Source: Penium margaritaceum
Lineage: Eukaryota > Streptophyta > Zygnematophyceae > Desmidiales > Peniaceae
Assembly: GCA_023375785.1 (NCBI GenBank)
Contig: SZWC01007275.1
Coordinates: 14,349 to 78,348, forward strand
Length of the DNA: 64,000 nucleotides
Reading direction: 5' to 3'
Under the pieces are notes generated by a model. That model worked only from the letters and a program-made list of their open reading frames with translations. It made no database searches and was not told the DNA's origin. Shown here piece after piece: positions 11,491-20,400 of this stretch (positions are counted from its first letter, which is position 1; each line of letters begins with the position of its first letter). The position numbers were made by a program, and so were the translations under genes.

Positions 11491-12143
11491 TGTTGAATCT
11501 TTTCGCCCCTTATTCAGTGTTGTAGGATGGATTTCGAATGCGCTGCCCCTTTGGGAGGCATGACCCCTAGATCCGTTGTAGTGTGACTCAACTATGCTTT
11601 GTCTCTTGTGAGATATGACCTGTGAGTGCACCATGTGGGTGAGTGGTTACCTTGGCCATTTTTTTGATTTGGCTAAGTGAGAGGTCATGAGTTCGATCCT
11701 GGTCCCATGCACATCTTGTTTACTGTGGAAGCTTCTAAGAAAGAAAGTTCGTAGCTTCTTGGATGCTACATGGTTGGTCTCTCACCTTGACACTAGGATG
11801 CTTATGTGTCGAGCCCATAGTGCAAGTCAATTGGTGACGTGGCTAGTTCAAGCCACTTCCCAGGAATGTGCTTTTGAGTTCTAGGACTGGACAGGCAGCT
11901 ATGAAAGGAGTTGTCTTGCATGCTGATCAATCAACCCTTGCTTGATGCTCTCTTGCGTATTGACAACTTGAGCTTTTCTTGAGATGTCATGCTAAGGCGT
12001 TAGTACTCTTGAAGGTGAAGTGTATGCCTGATTAAGTTTGGGGTGCACGACACATACCTGTAAAGGAAGAATGTGTATAAACCTTTGTGAGCTTTTTGGT
12101 TTTGCGGCTTCTCTGCCGGAGGTAGTTAGCTCAATCGCTAACA
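11491..12143 (+). repeat. Copia A 5' LTR
   Basis: Starts TGTTGAATC and ends CGCTAACA. It matches 17068-17719 throughout and the more diverged 49174-49821. It carries a tRNA-like block (A-box-like and B-box-like motifs). Confidence 0.9.
11636..11699 (+). promoter_or_regulatory. tRNA-like block with A/B-box-like motifs in copia A LTR
   Basis: TGGGTGAGTGGTTACC at 11636 resembles a tRNA D-arm/A box, and GTTCGATCC at 11691 fits the Pol III B-box pattern GWTCRANNC. Between them, CTTGGCC and GGCTAAG can pair like an anticodon stem. In the 3' LTR (17213-17276) the stem is perfect (CTTGGCC with GGCCAAG). It may be a tRNA- or SINE-derived insert. Activity is unproven. Confidence 0.5.
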
Positions 12144-12145
12144 AA

Positions 12146-12160
12146 GGGTTATGGGCCCAC
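12146..12160 (+). other. Copia A primer site matching the anticodon arm of initiator tRNA-Met
   Basis: Two bases after the LTR lies GGGTTATGGGCCCAC. From memory of plant initiator tRNA-Met (anticodon arm GTGGGCCCATAACCC) this is a perfect 15-base complement that includes the CAT anticodon. Drosophila copia is known to prime from an internal tRNA-iMet fragment. The usual 3'-end site TGGTATCAGAGC is absent here. Confidence 0.75.
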
Positions 12161-12472
12161 TCCTCTGGTTAGAGAAGTTTCACGCACGCAACCGCCAAAG
12201 TCACAAGCAGTGAGAGCGCCTTCACTCTCACCCAACCTCTCTGTTTACAGGTTAATCATCAGCCGAAGGGGAATGCAACACATCTGCACCTTTCTGCCTT
12301 GGGAGCTGACATGAGCCTACATCAGCCCACATCAGCCTACATCTACTTGCATCGGCCAACGTGAACAGGGCAAGCAGTTGCTTCTTCTCACCAACAGCCT
12401 ACAACGGCCTCAAACACAGGTGCATCGGCATCAACAACAGGTTCAGCAGCTGTAGCAGCTGTAGGTGTAGGG
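12161..12472 (+). other. Copia A leader
   Basis: Non-coding leader between the primer site and the Gag start. It has short tandem CATCAGCC/ACATCGGC-like repeats at 12310-12440. No other feature is seen. Confidence 0.6.
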
Positions 12473-13186
12473 ATGGCAGGGACAGGGGAACCAGGGAATC
12501 ATTCTCCCATCCTCAAGTTTGATGGAGAGGGGTTTGCACTCCGGAAGTGGCAGTTTGAGATCATCATGGATGATAGAGAATTGCTAGGATATTTTGACGG
12601 AAGTATACCAGCACCAAAGGAGGAGGGTGCTAACCTTATGGCATGGGTCAAGCTCAACAAGAAAGCTCTTGCCGTTCTCATGTCCTCCATACAAGCCTTA
12701 TTCCTCTCACACATCAGCGGTTGTACAGTGGCAGCCATGGCATACGCCAAAGTGGGCAAGGTGTTTCAGTCCTCCCTACTTGCCAATCGTCTCTTCAATC
12801 TACAGAACCTCGTCAGTATGAGGCTTGGTGAAGGGGAGGATGTCTCCGCCTTTATGCAAAAGTTTGAGACGCTCTTGCAACAAGCCAACGGCATGGGGTG
12901 GGACCTGAAATCCGATATGCAGGTCATGATTTTTCTGATGACGCTGCCAGAGAGCCGGGGTCCCATGATCACAGTGATTGGAGGGTGGACTAAAGAGCAA
13001 GTATCCTACTCCACTATCTCGGAGTATGTGCGGAATGAAGCCATGCGTCGCATCATTAGTGAAGTAACCATGGCTGCCTTTGCCTCACGAAGCAATGATA
13101 CCTTCCGTAATACCTCCTCCTCTAGATACAAGGGAAACGACGGCACTGGCAATAGTGGAAGGGGTTCAAAGCGCCAATTGCCATAA
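12473..13186 (+). pseudogene. Copia A Gag region
   Basis: The 237-residue frame begins with MAGTGEP. It shows the copia-type Gag pattern, with an early FDGEGFALRKWQFEI (fold that starts with F-x-G-x-N/G-[FY]-x-x-W) and the later LQNLVSMRLGEGEDVSAFMQ and LPESRGPMI blocks typical of the UBN2 family. Gag forms the cytoplasmic particle. The start is chosen because it is the first ATG in the coding frame after the leader and sits before the conserved N-terminus. Part of a broken element. Confidence 0.85.
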
Positions 13187-14400
13187 CCATGGTAAGGCTA
13201 GACACTGGGCTTGGGAGTGCCGGGCACCCAAGAAGGAGGGAGGAGACGAGGATGAATGGCGAGGGGGAAATGGTGGGAAAGATCCCACAAGCTTGATGAT
13301 TGAGTGTGCCTCCAACAAAGGGAGGGCGATACTCAGGCCAGGAGCTTACGGCCTTCACTCAGGCACAAACAAGCACAGCACTTATGAGAAGAGAGACTTC
13401 ATCTCTCTTGCTCCATACAACAAGAACTCTAGAGTTGCCAACGACAAGGTTGAGGCAACCGAGGGGATTGGTGACAAGCTGGTCACAGTGGGTGTCAACG
13501 GTACGGACTCCGACCTCAAGCTAGAGGGGTTAGTCTACTTGCCCTCCTTGATAGCCAACCTACTATCCGTCTCTAAGATAACTGACCATGGCATGAAAGT
13601 TGTTTCTACGAAGAAGGAAGCAGTGATAGTCCCTACCAAGGACATCAACATCTCCTACCCTGCCGAGAAGGTTGTTGCACAGGTCCCTCGCGTTGATGGA
13701 CTCTACGTTTTTCTGACCAGGATGACAACATCAACGGCTGAATCTTCGGCCGGGAGTGATGATGAGGAGAGTAGCGATGTAGGTTCTGATGACAAAAGAC
13801 ATGGTAGAGCAGCAAAAGCAGTGGTAACGAAAGATTTGACGACAAAACCGGAAGCAAGTGTAGCCACCGGGGCTGTTTATTCTAGCCAGTGCACGTTGTC
13901 CGAGAACCTTTGGCATAGGCGCTTTGGGCACGTGGCTCATCGCACATTGGTACTCATGGGTAAGCAGGATCTAGAGCGTGGGATGGAGCTAGGTGATGAG
14001 GCGGAGGGAGCTGGGATCTTGTGTGTGCCATGCCTTCAAGGCAAAGCCAAGAAGAAACCTTTCAAGCATAATGGTATGCGTGCTCTCGTACCCCTTGACC
14101 TCATCCACTCTGAAGTGTGTGGTCCCTTTTGCATATCGTCCAATGGAGGCAGCAAATATATCCTCACTTGCATCGACGACAACAGCCACAAGGTCTGGAT
14201 ATACTTTCTTGAAAAGAAAAAGTGAGGTGAAGGAGAATCTGCAAGCCTATGTCGCTATGGTTGAGCGACAGAGTGGAAGGAAGGTGAAGGCATTTCGGAC
14301 AGACAATGGGGGGGAGTATGAAGCCTATAGAGAGTGGCTCAAGACACAGGTATTGAACACCAAAAAACTACTCCCTACTCACCGTAAAGCAACAGCGTAG
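13080..14400 (+). pseudogene. Copia A zinc knuckle, protease region and integrase N-terminus
   Basis: The frame at 13080-14225 carries a knuckle-like CHNHGKARHWAWEC. It then has a region in protease position with VYLPSLIANLLSVSKI and the pre-integrase zinc motif (LWHRRFGHVAHRTL...C..C). The start of the catalytic core follows (PLDLIHSEVCGPF and YILTCIDDNS). The adjoining frame to 14400 contains AFRTDNGGEYEAY, the second catalytic block. All match copia integrase order. Fossil. Confidence 0.88.
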
Positions 14401-15300
14401 CAAAGAGGATGAATCAGACCCTCCTTGGCATGTCAAGGTGCATGCTCTTTGTCGCCAAGCTGCCTCCTAGGTTTTGGGCTGAAGCAGCACGCACAGCTAC
14501 GTATCTTGTGAACCTCACACCTATTGCAGCTCTGTGAAGGAGAGGCAAGAAGAAGCAGACATAGCAGCTAAAGACACCTCAAGAAGCATGGTCGGGCAGG
14601 ATGCCGGACGCCTCCCATCTCAAGGTGTTCGGTTGCACCGGCTTTGCCAAGGTCCATGCGGGTGAGGGTCCTGGAAATCTTGATGCAAGAGCACGAGAGT
14701 GTATTGTCATCGGCTATGACACCACCCACAGAGCTTACAAACTATGGAACCTAGTAGGTAAGAAGGTCATCCGGAGCAAAGACATGGATTTCCACAAACG
14801 TTCAGTGAGTAAGGGAGAGCTTCTTGAGCTTGAGAACACTCCAGAATAGGGAGAGTGGCTCAGTCTTCGTGAGGAGGGAGATGAAGCAGCAGCACAATGG
14901 CATGGACTAGGTATTACAACAGGGAGCAAAGCTGATGAAGATGACTCGGAGGAATCAACCTCCGAGTCCGACGTATCTGATCCTCATGAGGAGGATACCT
15001 CTCCCCCCATCAACGACAAAACAGACCTCCAGCCTCTACATCAACAGCAACAGCCAGTAGGTCCAAGGAGCAGTTCACGTCTGAAAGTTCCTCGGTAGCA
15101 TTACGATGCAGATAGGGGTGAATGGACAGGCTTCAACTATTTGTTCCTGGTTCAAGAGGAGCCAACGTCTGTCGCAGAGGCACTCGCGCGGCCAGACGAA
15201 GCTGAGTGGGATGAAGCAATTTGCGGTGAACTCAGCTCCATCGAGGAGAACGGGACATGGGTGCTGGTGGACAGACCTGCCGGCGCTCATGTGGTGGGGT
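14401..15300 (+). pseudogene. Copia A integrase C-terminus and linker
   Basis: The frame at 14601-14849 contains HLKVFGCTGFAKVHAGEG and CIVIGYDTTHRAYKLWN, the copia integrase C-terminal block. A low-complexity acidic linker with EESTSESD-like sequence follows. Order is consistent with copia pol. Fossil. Confidence 0.8.
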
Positions 15301-15940
15301 CTTAGTGGGTGTTGAAAGTGAAAAGGAAACAAGATGGTAAGATAGACCACTACAAGGCACGGGTGGTAGCAAAGGGGTTCTCTCAAGGGCCTGGCGCAGA
15401 GTACGATGAGACCTTTGCTCCCGTTGTGACATTTGCCTCCATTCGGTCGATGCTCGCCATTGCTCCTGCCAAGAACATGGACGTCCACCAGATGGATGTC
15501 AAGACAACCTTCCTTTACGGCAAACTTGACAAGGAGGTGCTGATGGAGGTTTCAGAGGGGGTTGATGCTCCCGAGGGCAAGGTGTGCAAGTTGGTGAAGG
15601 CGCACTATTGGCTAAAACAAGAGCCAAGATTTGGTACGAGGAGATGGATACATTCATGGCCAAGGGGTCCTTCATGCAATGCGACAACGACCCTAGCATG
15701 TACATGCACGAGAGCGACAAAGGGACTATGTTGGTCGCCTTGTACGTCGATGACCTGATTCTATGCTCTTCTTCAACACAGCTGCTAGACGATCTCAAGG
15801 GGCAGCTGAGTAGCAGGTTCAAGATGAAGGACATGAGTCCTCTTAACTTCTACCTTGGCATTGCCATCAAGCGTGACAAAGCCGCAGGTACCATCGGCCT
15901 GAACCAGACAAAGTACATCGACTCCATCCTAAAATGATAC
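15300..15940 (+). pseudogene. Copia A reverse transcriptase
   Basis: Frames at 15309-15758 and 15584-15937 give KARVVAKGFSQGPGAEYDET, then DVKTTFLYGKLDKEV. Then come the catalytic ALYVDDLILC and the NFYLGIAIKRD and QTKYIDSILK blocks. These are diagnostic of Ty1/copia RT. Fossil across frames. Confidence 0.92.
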
Positions 15941-16134
15941 GACATGGCACATTGCAAGCCTGCCAGCACACCCATAAGCTCAGAGTGCAAGCTCTCCACC
16001 TCCGTGTCCCCATCCAATGAAGCGGAGAAAACTGACATGCTAGGCATCCCATATCAGTCAGTAGTGGGCAGTCTGATGTATGCCATGGTCGCCACCCGGC
16101 CAAATAGCCCATGCTGTTGGGCAGGTGAGCTGGT

Positions 16135-16758
16135 TTGTGGCCAGTCCTGGTCCACTGCTCTAGCCGGTTTGTGAAGCGCATCATGTGCTACCTTAAGGGG
16201 ACACGGCATGTGGGACTCCAGTTTGGAGGCATCGCTGGATCCGCGTCACTCTGTCTCATGTGCTACACCGACGCTGACTGGGGAGACAATATCGACGACA
16301 GGAACTCCACCTCTTGCTTTGTCTATATGCTAAATGGAGGTGCTGTCAGTTGGGCCAGTAGCAAGCAAGAGTGTGTCAATCCGTCAAAAGTTGGAGCTGA
16401 GTAAACTGCATTGGCCGAGGTGTGTAAAGAGGTGCAGTGGCTTCACAGCTTGCTCTCTGAAATGAAGGCACCACAGGCAACGGCGACAATCGTCAAGATT
16501 GATTACATGAGCGCGATTGACATGTCCAAGAACCCAGTTCTGTCGAGGTGCACAAAGCACATCGAGATCCGCTACCACTATGCGCAGGACCACAAAGCAC
16601 ATCGGGGTCTACAAGCAGACAGTGGAGCTAGAGTATGTCGGCACCAAGCTAAACCGGGCTGACATGCTTACAATGCCACTGGACAAGGATCTCCACCAGG
16701 CGGGCAGGCAAGGTATCGGCATGGTCAATGCAAGTGATGACGAATGATGATGGTCACT
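16135..16758 (+). pseudogene. Copia A RNase H
   Basis: Contains KRIMCYLKGTRHVGLQF, CYTDADWGDNIDDRNSTSC and AVSWASSKQECV, followed by the C-terminal KHIEIRYHYAQ block. This is the copia RNase H arrangement. The last 284 bp recur after the N at 16759. Fossil. Confidence 0.9.
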
Positions 16759-17043
16759 NAGGCAACGGCGACAATCGTCAAGATTGATTACATGAGCGCG
16801 ATTGACATGTCCAAGAACCCAGTTCTGTCGAGGTGCACAAAGCACATCGAGATCCGCTACCACTATGCGCAGGACCACAAAGCACATCGGGGTCTACAAG
16901 CAGACAGTGGAGCTAGAGTATGTCGGCACCAAGCTAAACCGGGCTGACATGCTTACAATGCCACTGGACAAGGATCTCCACCAGGCGGGCAGGCAAGGTA
17001 TCGGCATGGTCAACGCAAGTGATGACGAATGATGGTGGTCACT
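16475..17043. repeat. 284-bp duplication around a single N (probable assembly artefact)
   Basis: 16475-16758 and 16760-17043 are the same sequence with only about two differences, separated by one N. The related family member at 48763-49140 has this segment once. An unmerged contig overlap explains it better than biology. Confidence 0.85.
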
Positions 17044-17054
17044 GACGCAAGGTA

Positions 17055-17067
17055 CAAGGGAGAGATT
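17055..17067 (+). other. Copia A polypurine tract
   Basis: AAGGGAGAGA directly precedes the 3' LTR. The equivalent place in the second family copy reads AAGGGAAAGA (near 49163). Confidence 0.75.
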
Positions 17068-17719
17068 TGTTTAATGCTTTTGCCCCTTGTTCAGTGTTGT
17101 AGGACGGATCAGGAATGCTCTACCCCTTCTGGAGGTATGACCCCTAGATCCGTTGTAGTATGACTCAACTATGCGCTGTCTCTTGTGAGATATGACCTGT
17201 GAGTACACCATGTGGGTGAGTGGTTACCTTGGCCATTTTGTTTATTTGGCCAAGTGAGAGGTCATGAGTTCGATCCTGACGCCATGCACATCTTGTTTGC
17301 TATGGAAGCTTCCAAGAAAGAAAGTCCGTAACTTCTTGGACACTACATGGTTGGTCTGTAACCTTGACACTAGGATGCTTATGTGTCAAGCCCATAGTGC
17401 AAGTCTATTGGCGACGTGGTTGGTTCAGGCCACTCCCCAGGAATGTACTTTTGAGTTCTAGGACTGGACAGACAGCTACAAAAGGACTTATCTTGCATGC
17501 TGATCAATCAACCCTTGCTTGATGCTCTCTTGCACATTGACAACTTGAGCTCTTCTTGAGATGTAATGCTAAGGCGTTAGTACCTTGAAGGTGAAGTGTA
17601 TGCCTAATTAAGTATGGGGTGCATGACACGTACCTGCAAAGGAAGAAGGTGTACAAACCTTTGTGAGCTTTTCGATTTTGCGGCTTCTCTGCCGAAGGTG
17701 GTTAGCTCAATCGCTAATA
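17068..17719 (+). repeat. Copia A 3' LTR
   Basis: Starts TGTTTAATG and ends CGCTAATA, followed by GCAGC, the target duplication. It aligns with 11491-12143. Confidence 0.9.
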
Positions 17720-17724
17720 GCAGC

Positions 17725-18330
17725 CGTGTTTGCTACGGTTTTGGACAAATGTGCTGCTTCCATAGCTTTGTCATTGGGCATTGTGTAGAGTGTTACAGCG
17801 GTGTTTGCTGCCGTTGCTGACACCTGTGCTGCCGCCATGGCTTTGTCAACAGGCAATGTGTACAGTGTTGCATCCATGTTCACTGCCGATGCGGACAAAT
17901 CTAGTGCTGCTTTAGCTTTATCTGCTGGTATTGTGTAGATGGTTACAACGGTGTCTACTGTCACTACGGACAAATCTGCTGCCACCCCAGTTTCGTCAAC
18001 TACCAATGTGTAGAGTGTTGCAATCGGGTCCGCTAACGTTGCGGACACATTTCATGCCGCTCCAGCTTCGTCAACTGGTAGTGTGTAATTTGTTGCAGCC
18101 TTGTTCACTACCGTTGCGGACACATCACCTGCTGCTCCAGCTTTGCCTACTGGTAATGTGTAGAGTTTTGCAGCCATGTTTTCTGCCGTTAAAGAAGAAT
18201 CTACTGTCGATCTAGCTTTGTCAGCTGGTTTGGTTTCAACAGCTTTAGCAGTTCTTGTTGCCTCTATGGACAATCCAACTGCTTTTCGAGCTGTGTCAGC
18301 TGGTAATACATCAAACGTTGTAGCAGTTTA
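17725..18330 (-). repeat. 75-bp (25-residue) tandem array of element X, upstream half
   Basis: Another seven or so units of the 25-residue repeat (for example NMDATLYTLPVDKAMAAAQV and NTAVTLYTMPNDKAMEAAHL) lie on the minus strand, in the part nearer the start of X. They belong to the same array as 10870-11490, separated only by the copia A insertion and its GCAGC target duplication. Together there are about 15 units. Confidence 0.85.
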
Positions 18331-18770
18331 TGCTACCCTTGTGAGCGGATCTGCTACTTCTCTAGTTTTTTCAGCTGGCATCATGTAAGACATTATGGGG
18401 TTGCCTCCTATTCCTATTAGAGGATCTGTTTTTTCTCCAGCTTTTTCAGCTAGCATTGTGTATGATGGAGTGGACAATTCTATTCCTTGTGCTTGCCATG
18501 ATGCTTGTTTTTGCATGATTTTGATGTCAGCCTCAAACTTGTGGTGAAGATCTTGGAGTTGCTTGGCAAAAAGGGATTGGAGTGCAAAGACGTCCACAGT
18601 CTGCTGCACATCTTGGGTGTGTAGGATTGTGGTGAAAGCCTAGTATTGAATGCGTTGGAATTCCTCAACCACATCCATATCAAAGTTGTCATCTGCCTTG
18701 CCTTCCATGGTGTTGCGCGTGTAGTGGAGCCTTTCTTGTCTTCAAAGGCCATTGTCATGCTCTGAGACCA
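18328..18770 (-). pseudogene. Element X N-terminal coding region with coiled-coil-like stretch
   Basis: Just inside the 5' LTR the minus strand has ATG codons within 15 bp of the primer site. They lead into an acidic, then charged and helical-looking stretch (LQDLHHKFEADIKIMQ) before the 25-residue repeats. Position and charge suggest a Gag-like structural protein start, but no Gag family motif is visible. Fossil with more than one break. Confidence 0.5.
18759..18770 (-). other. Element X primer binding site (initiator tRNA-Met type)
   Basis: On the minus strand TGGTCTCAGAGC directly abuts the LTR end. The usual plant site, complementary to the 3' end of initiator tRNA-Met, is TGGTATCAGAGC, so 11 of 12 bases agree. 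This fixes the orientation of X. Confidence 0.85.
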
Positions 18771-19644
18771 TGTTGAGATTTGCGGAAGGTGGATGGATGA
18801 AACTGGAGTTAAATCTAGAAGGACAAGGCGTGGACGGGGGAAACTGAAGTATCTGTAGGACTTTGTAGATCACTTGAAGAAGTACATGGAGAGGTCCCTC
18901 AACCAGCTGCATGGATGTAGCCACAATTGTAGACTTGTGGACCCACAGGGCGCCTGCCCTCGATGCCTTGAGACTAAGTCTAGAAAACCAAACCTGGATT
19001 AGACTGCTTGTAGGGGCACTAGCTTGCACTGAAGAAGGCATAGGCCTTTGTAGGAGGTGTGTCCTTAGGCACAGGCTTGTAGTGTCAGAGGCTTGGGCTT
19101 GCATAGGCAGAATTTGGGGTGGTTTCTTGGACATAGCTTGGAGGAGAACTGAGAATGTCTGGAGGAATGCTAAGGTATTTGATGATCCGTAAAGGCATAA
19201 TGGACTGGATTGACTTAGCCCCTTAAGTAAGCCTCGGAGGGCCTCTTTGGAGGCTCTGGCCTTGGAGGTTGTAGGTAGTTGCATAACCACCTGGTTGGTT
19301 ACATAACCACCCAGGCGATCTAAAGAGTTACTTGGAAGATGAAGAGTCACTGGCAGCTGAAAGGCCACTAGCAACGGAAGATCCACTAGAGGTTGAAGTT
19401 GCACTGGTAGGTGAAGGGGCACAAGGATGTTGTAGGAGGTTGTAGTAGGAGGTTGACCAACTACCCTTCAACAGGAAGCTAGAAGGTCACAGCCTCCAAG
19501 GGCCCCTTAAAATCTTTTGGAGGCAATCATTTGAGCCTCACCTCATTTAAGGAGGTAAGTTTTCTGGCCCTCCAAAGTGGATAAAATGCACCACGAGATG
19601 AATTCTAGCCAAACCTGGCCATCGAAGCTGGGTAAATCTCAACA
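18771..19644 (-). repeat. Element X 5' LTR (minus orientation)
   Basis: This starts TGTTGAGATTT and ends AAATCTCAACA on the plus strand, a perfect 11-bp inverted end pair. It is followed by TGAGC, the same 5 bases that precede the other LTR. Long minus-strand frames inside it (18742-19422) are LTR shadows, not genes. Confidence 0.9.
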
Positions 19645-19997
19645 TGAGCCACACACGAGCTCCTCGCTATATGGAGTACTTGGCCATGTTGAGTGGTATC
19701 GGCTACACAGGTTGTTGCTTTTTGGCTACAACGTCTTCCTCTTATGCTTTAACCTCTTCTGCTTGAGCTGTTGTCTTCCGTCCCACACGCAAAAGTTGTC
19801 GCCTGGCACCGTCAATTTCCACGTAGACATCGCAGATGGACTAGTCGACTTGCAGGTTGTGTTGATGTAGGAAACCTCACTTGAGAAAAAATTTGTGGTC
19901 ACTCATTGGACAAGAGCTCCAGACCGATGTGGTTCTCAAAGTCTCCGTGTTTGCGTTCTCCCATCAGCAGTTTTCATTCAAACACCCTTGGTTTGGT

Positions 19998-20400
19998 CTA
20001 CAAACCTTGCTTGCAAACCATGTCGTAACTTACAAAACTGTGAGAAGCTCCTCCATCCAATAGTGCCAACATTAATCTGCAAAACTTGCATCCTTGAGGT
20101 TGGACTTTTAGTGGTATCATCAATTGGTCGTCCTTGTACTCCTCGTCAAACTTTGCAATCTCAGAGAATTCCAGCTGCATCTTAGACCATTCAGATGGAC
20201 GATTGTTTGGCAAAGATCGCTCCTCACATACAAGAGTCATGGCTTTAACTCCTACCCCTTGTAGTTTCTCGCCTTAGTTTTCTCTGAATTCTCCCCAATT
20301 ATATCCGGTTGCTTACTCTGGCAGTTACGAGTAATGAACCCGATTTTTGTGCAGCTGTAACAGGTGCGTGTATCTCTCCTGTCGACGGCGTTGACTTTTA
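19998..20400 (-). pseudogene. Ty3/gypsy Gag zinc knuckle and aspartic protease (relic)
   Basis: On the minus strand near 20330-20370 a CYSCTKIGFITRNC stretch resembles a Gag zinc knuckle. The frame at 19998-20240 ends in LALLDGGASHSFVS, matching the gypsy protease LxxLxDxGAxHxFxS active-site pattern. Upstream Gag sequence becomes unrecognisable beyond about 20400. This is the 5' coding half of the chromovirus whose pol lies at 5515-8351. Confidence 0.8.

Larger units (their letters stand above)
11491..17719 (+). mobile_element. Copia A: Ty1/copia retrotransposon fossil inside element X
   Basis: LTRs 11491-12143 and 17068-17719 (about 90% alike by eye) flank Gag, zinc knuckle, integrase, RT and RNase H pieces in copia order on the plus strand. 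The 5-bp duplication GCAGC at 11486-11490 and 17720-17724 proves insertion into the X repeat array. The copy is broken by several changes, and its 3' coding end is artificially doubled in this assembly. It is younger than X, as its LTRs are more alike than those of X. Confidence 0.93.
8352..19644 (-). mobile_element. Element X: non-autonomous-looking LTR retrotransposon, itself interrupted
   Basis: Two direct repeats with TGTT..AACA ends (8352-9213 and 18771-19644) flank 9.6 kb, of which 6.2 kb is an inserted copia element. The 5-bp duplication TGAGC lies outside both ends. On the minus strand a primer site TGGTCTCAGAGC abuts the LTR at 18771, and a G-rich tract (plus-strand CCCCC at 9214-9218) abuts the other LTR, so X reads on the minus strand. 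Without copia A, X is about 5.06 kb. I see no protease, integrase, RT or RNase H. Its coding is repeat-rich and Gag-like at best. LTRs agree about 85% by eye, so it is old. Confidence 0.9.
5515..20400 (-). mobile_element. Ty3/gypsy chromovirus fossil, split by element X
   Basis: Pol-type coding runs on the minus strand in two blocks, 19645-20400 (Gag zinc knuckle and protease) and 5515-8351 (reverse transcriptase, RNase H, integrase, chromodomain). The order Gag-PR-RT-RH-IN-chromodomain fits the chromovirus branch of Ty3/gypsy. The gap between the blocks is exactly element X with its 5-bp target duplication (TGAGC at 8347-8351 and 19645-19649), so the blocks are one insertion cut in two. Its own LTRs were not identified. 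The coding is broken by many changes, and it must be older than X. Confidence 0.85.

Noticed and set aside
11172-11525. 117-residue plus-strand frame over the 75-bp array
   Set aside because: Periodic antisense of the 25-residue repeat and it runs into the copia A LTR.
18742-19422. 226-residue minus-strand frame
   Set aside because: It lies almost wholly inside the X 5' LTR, is Leu/Pro-rich and has a differently shaped frame in the other LTR copy; not a gene.
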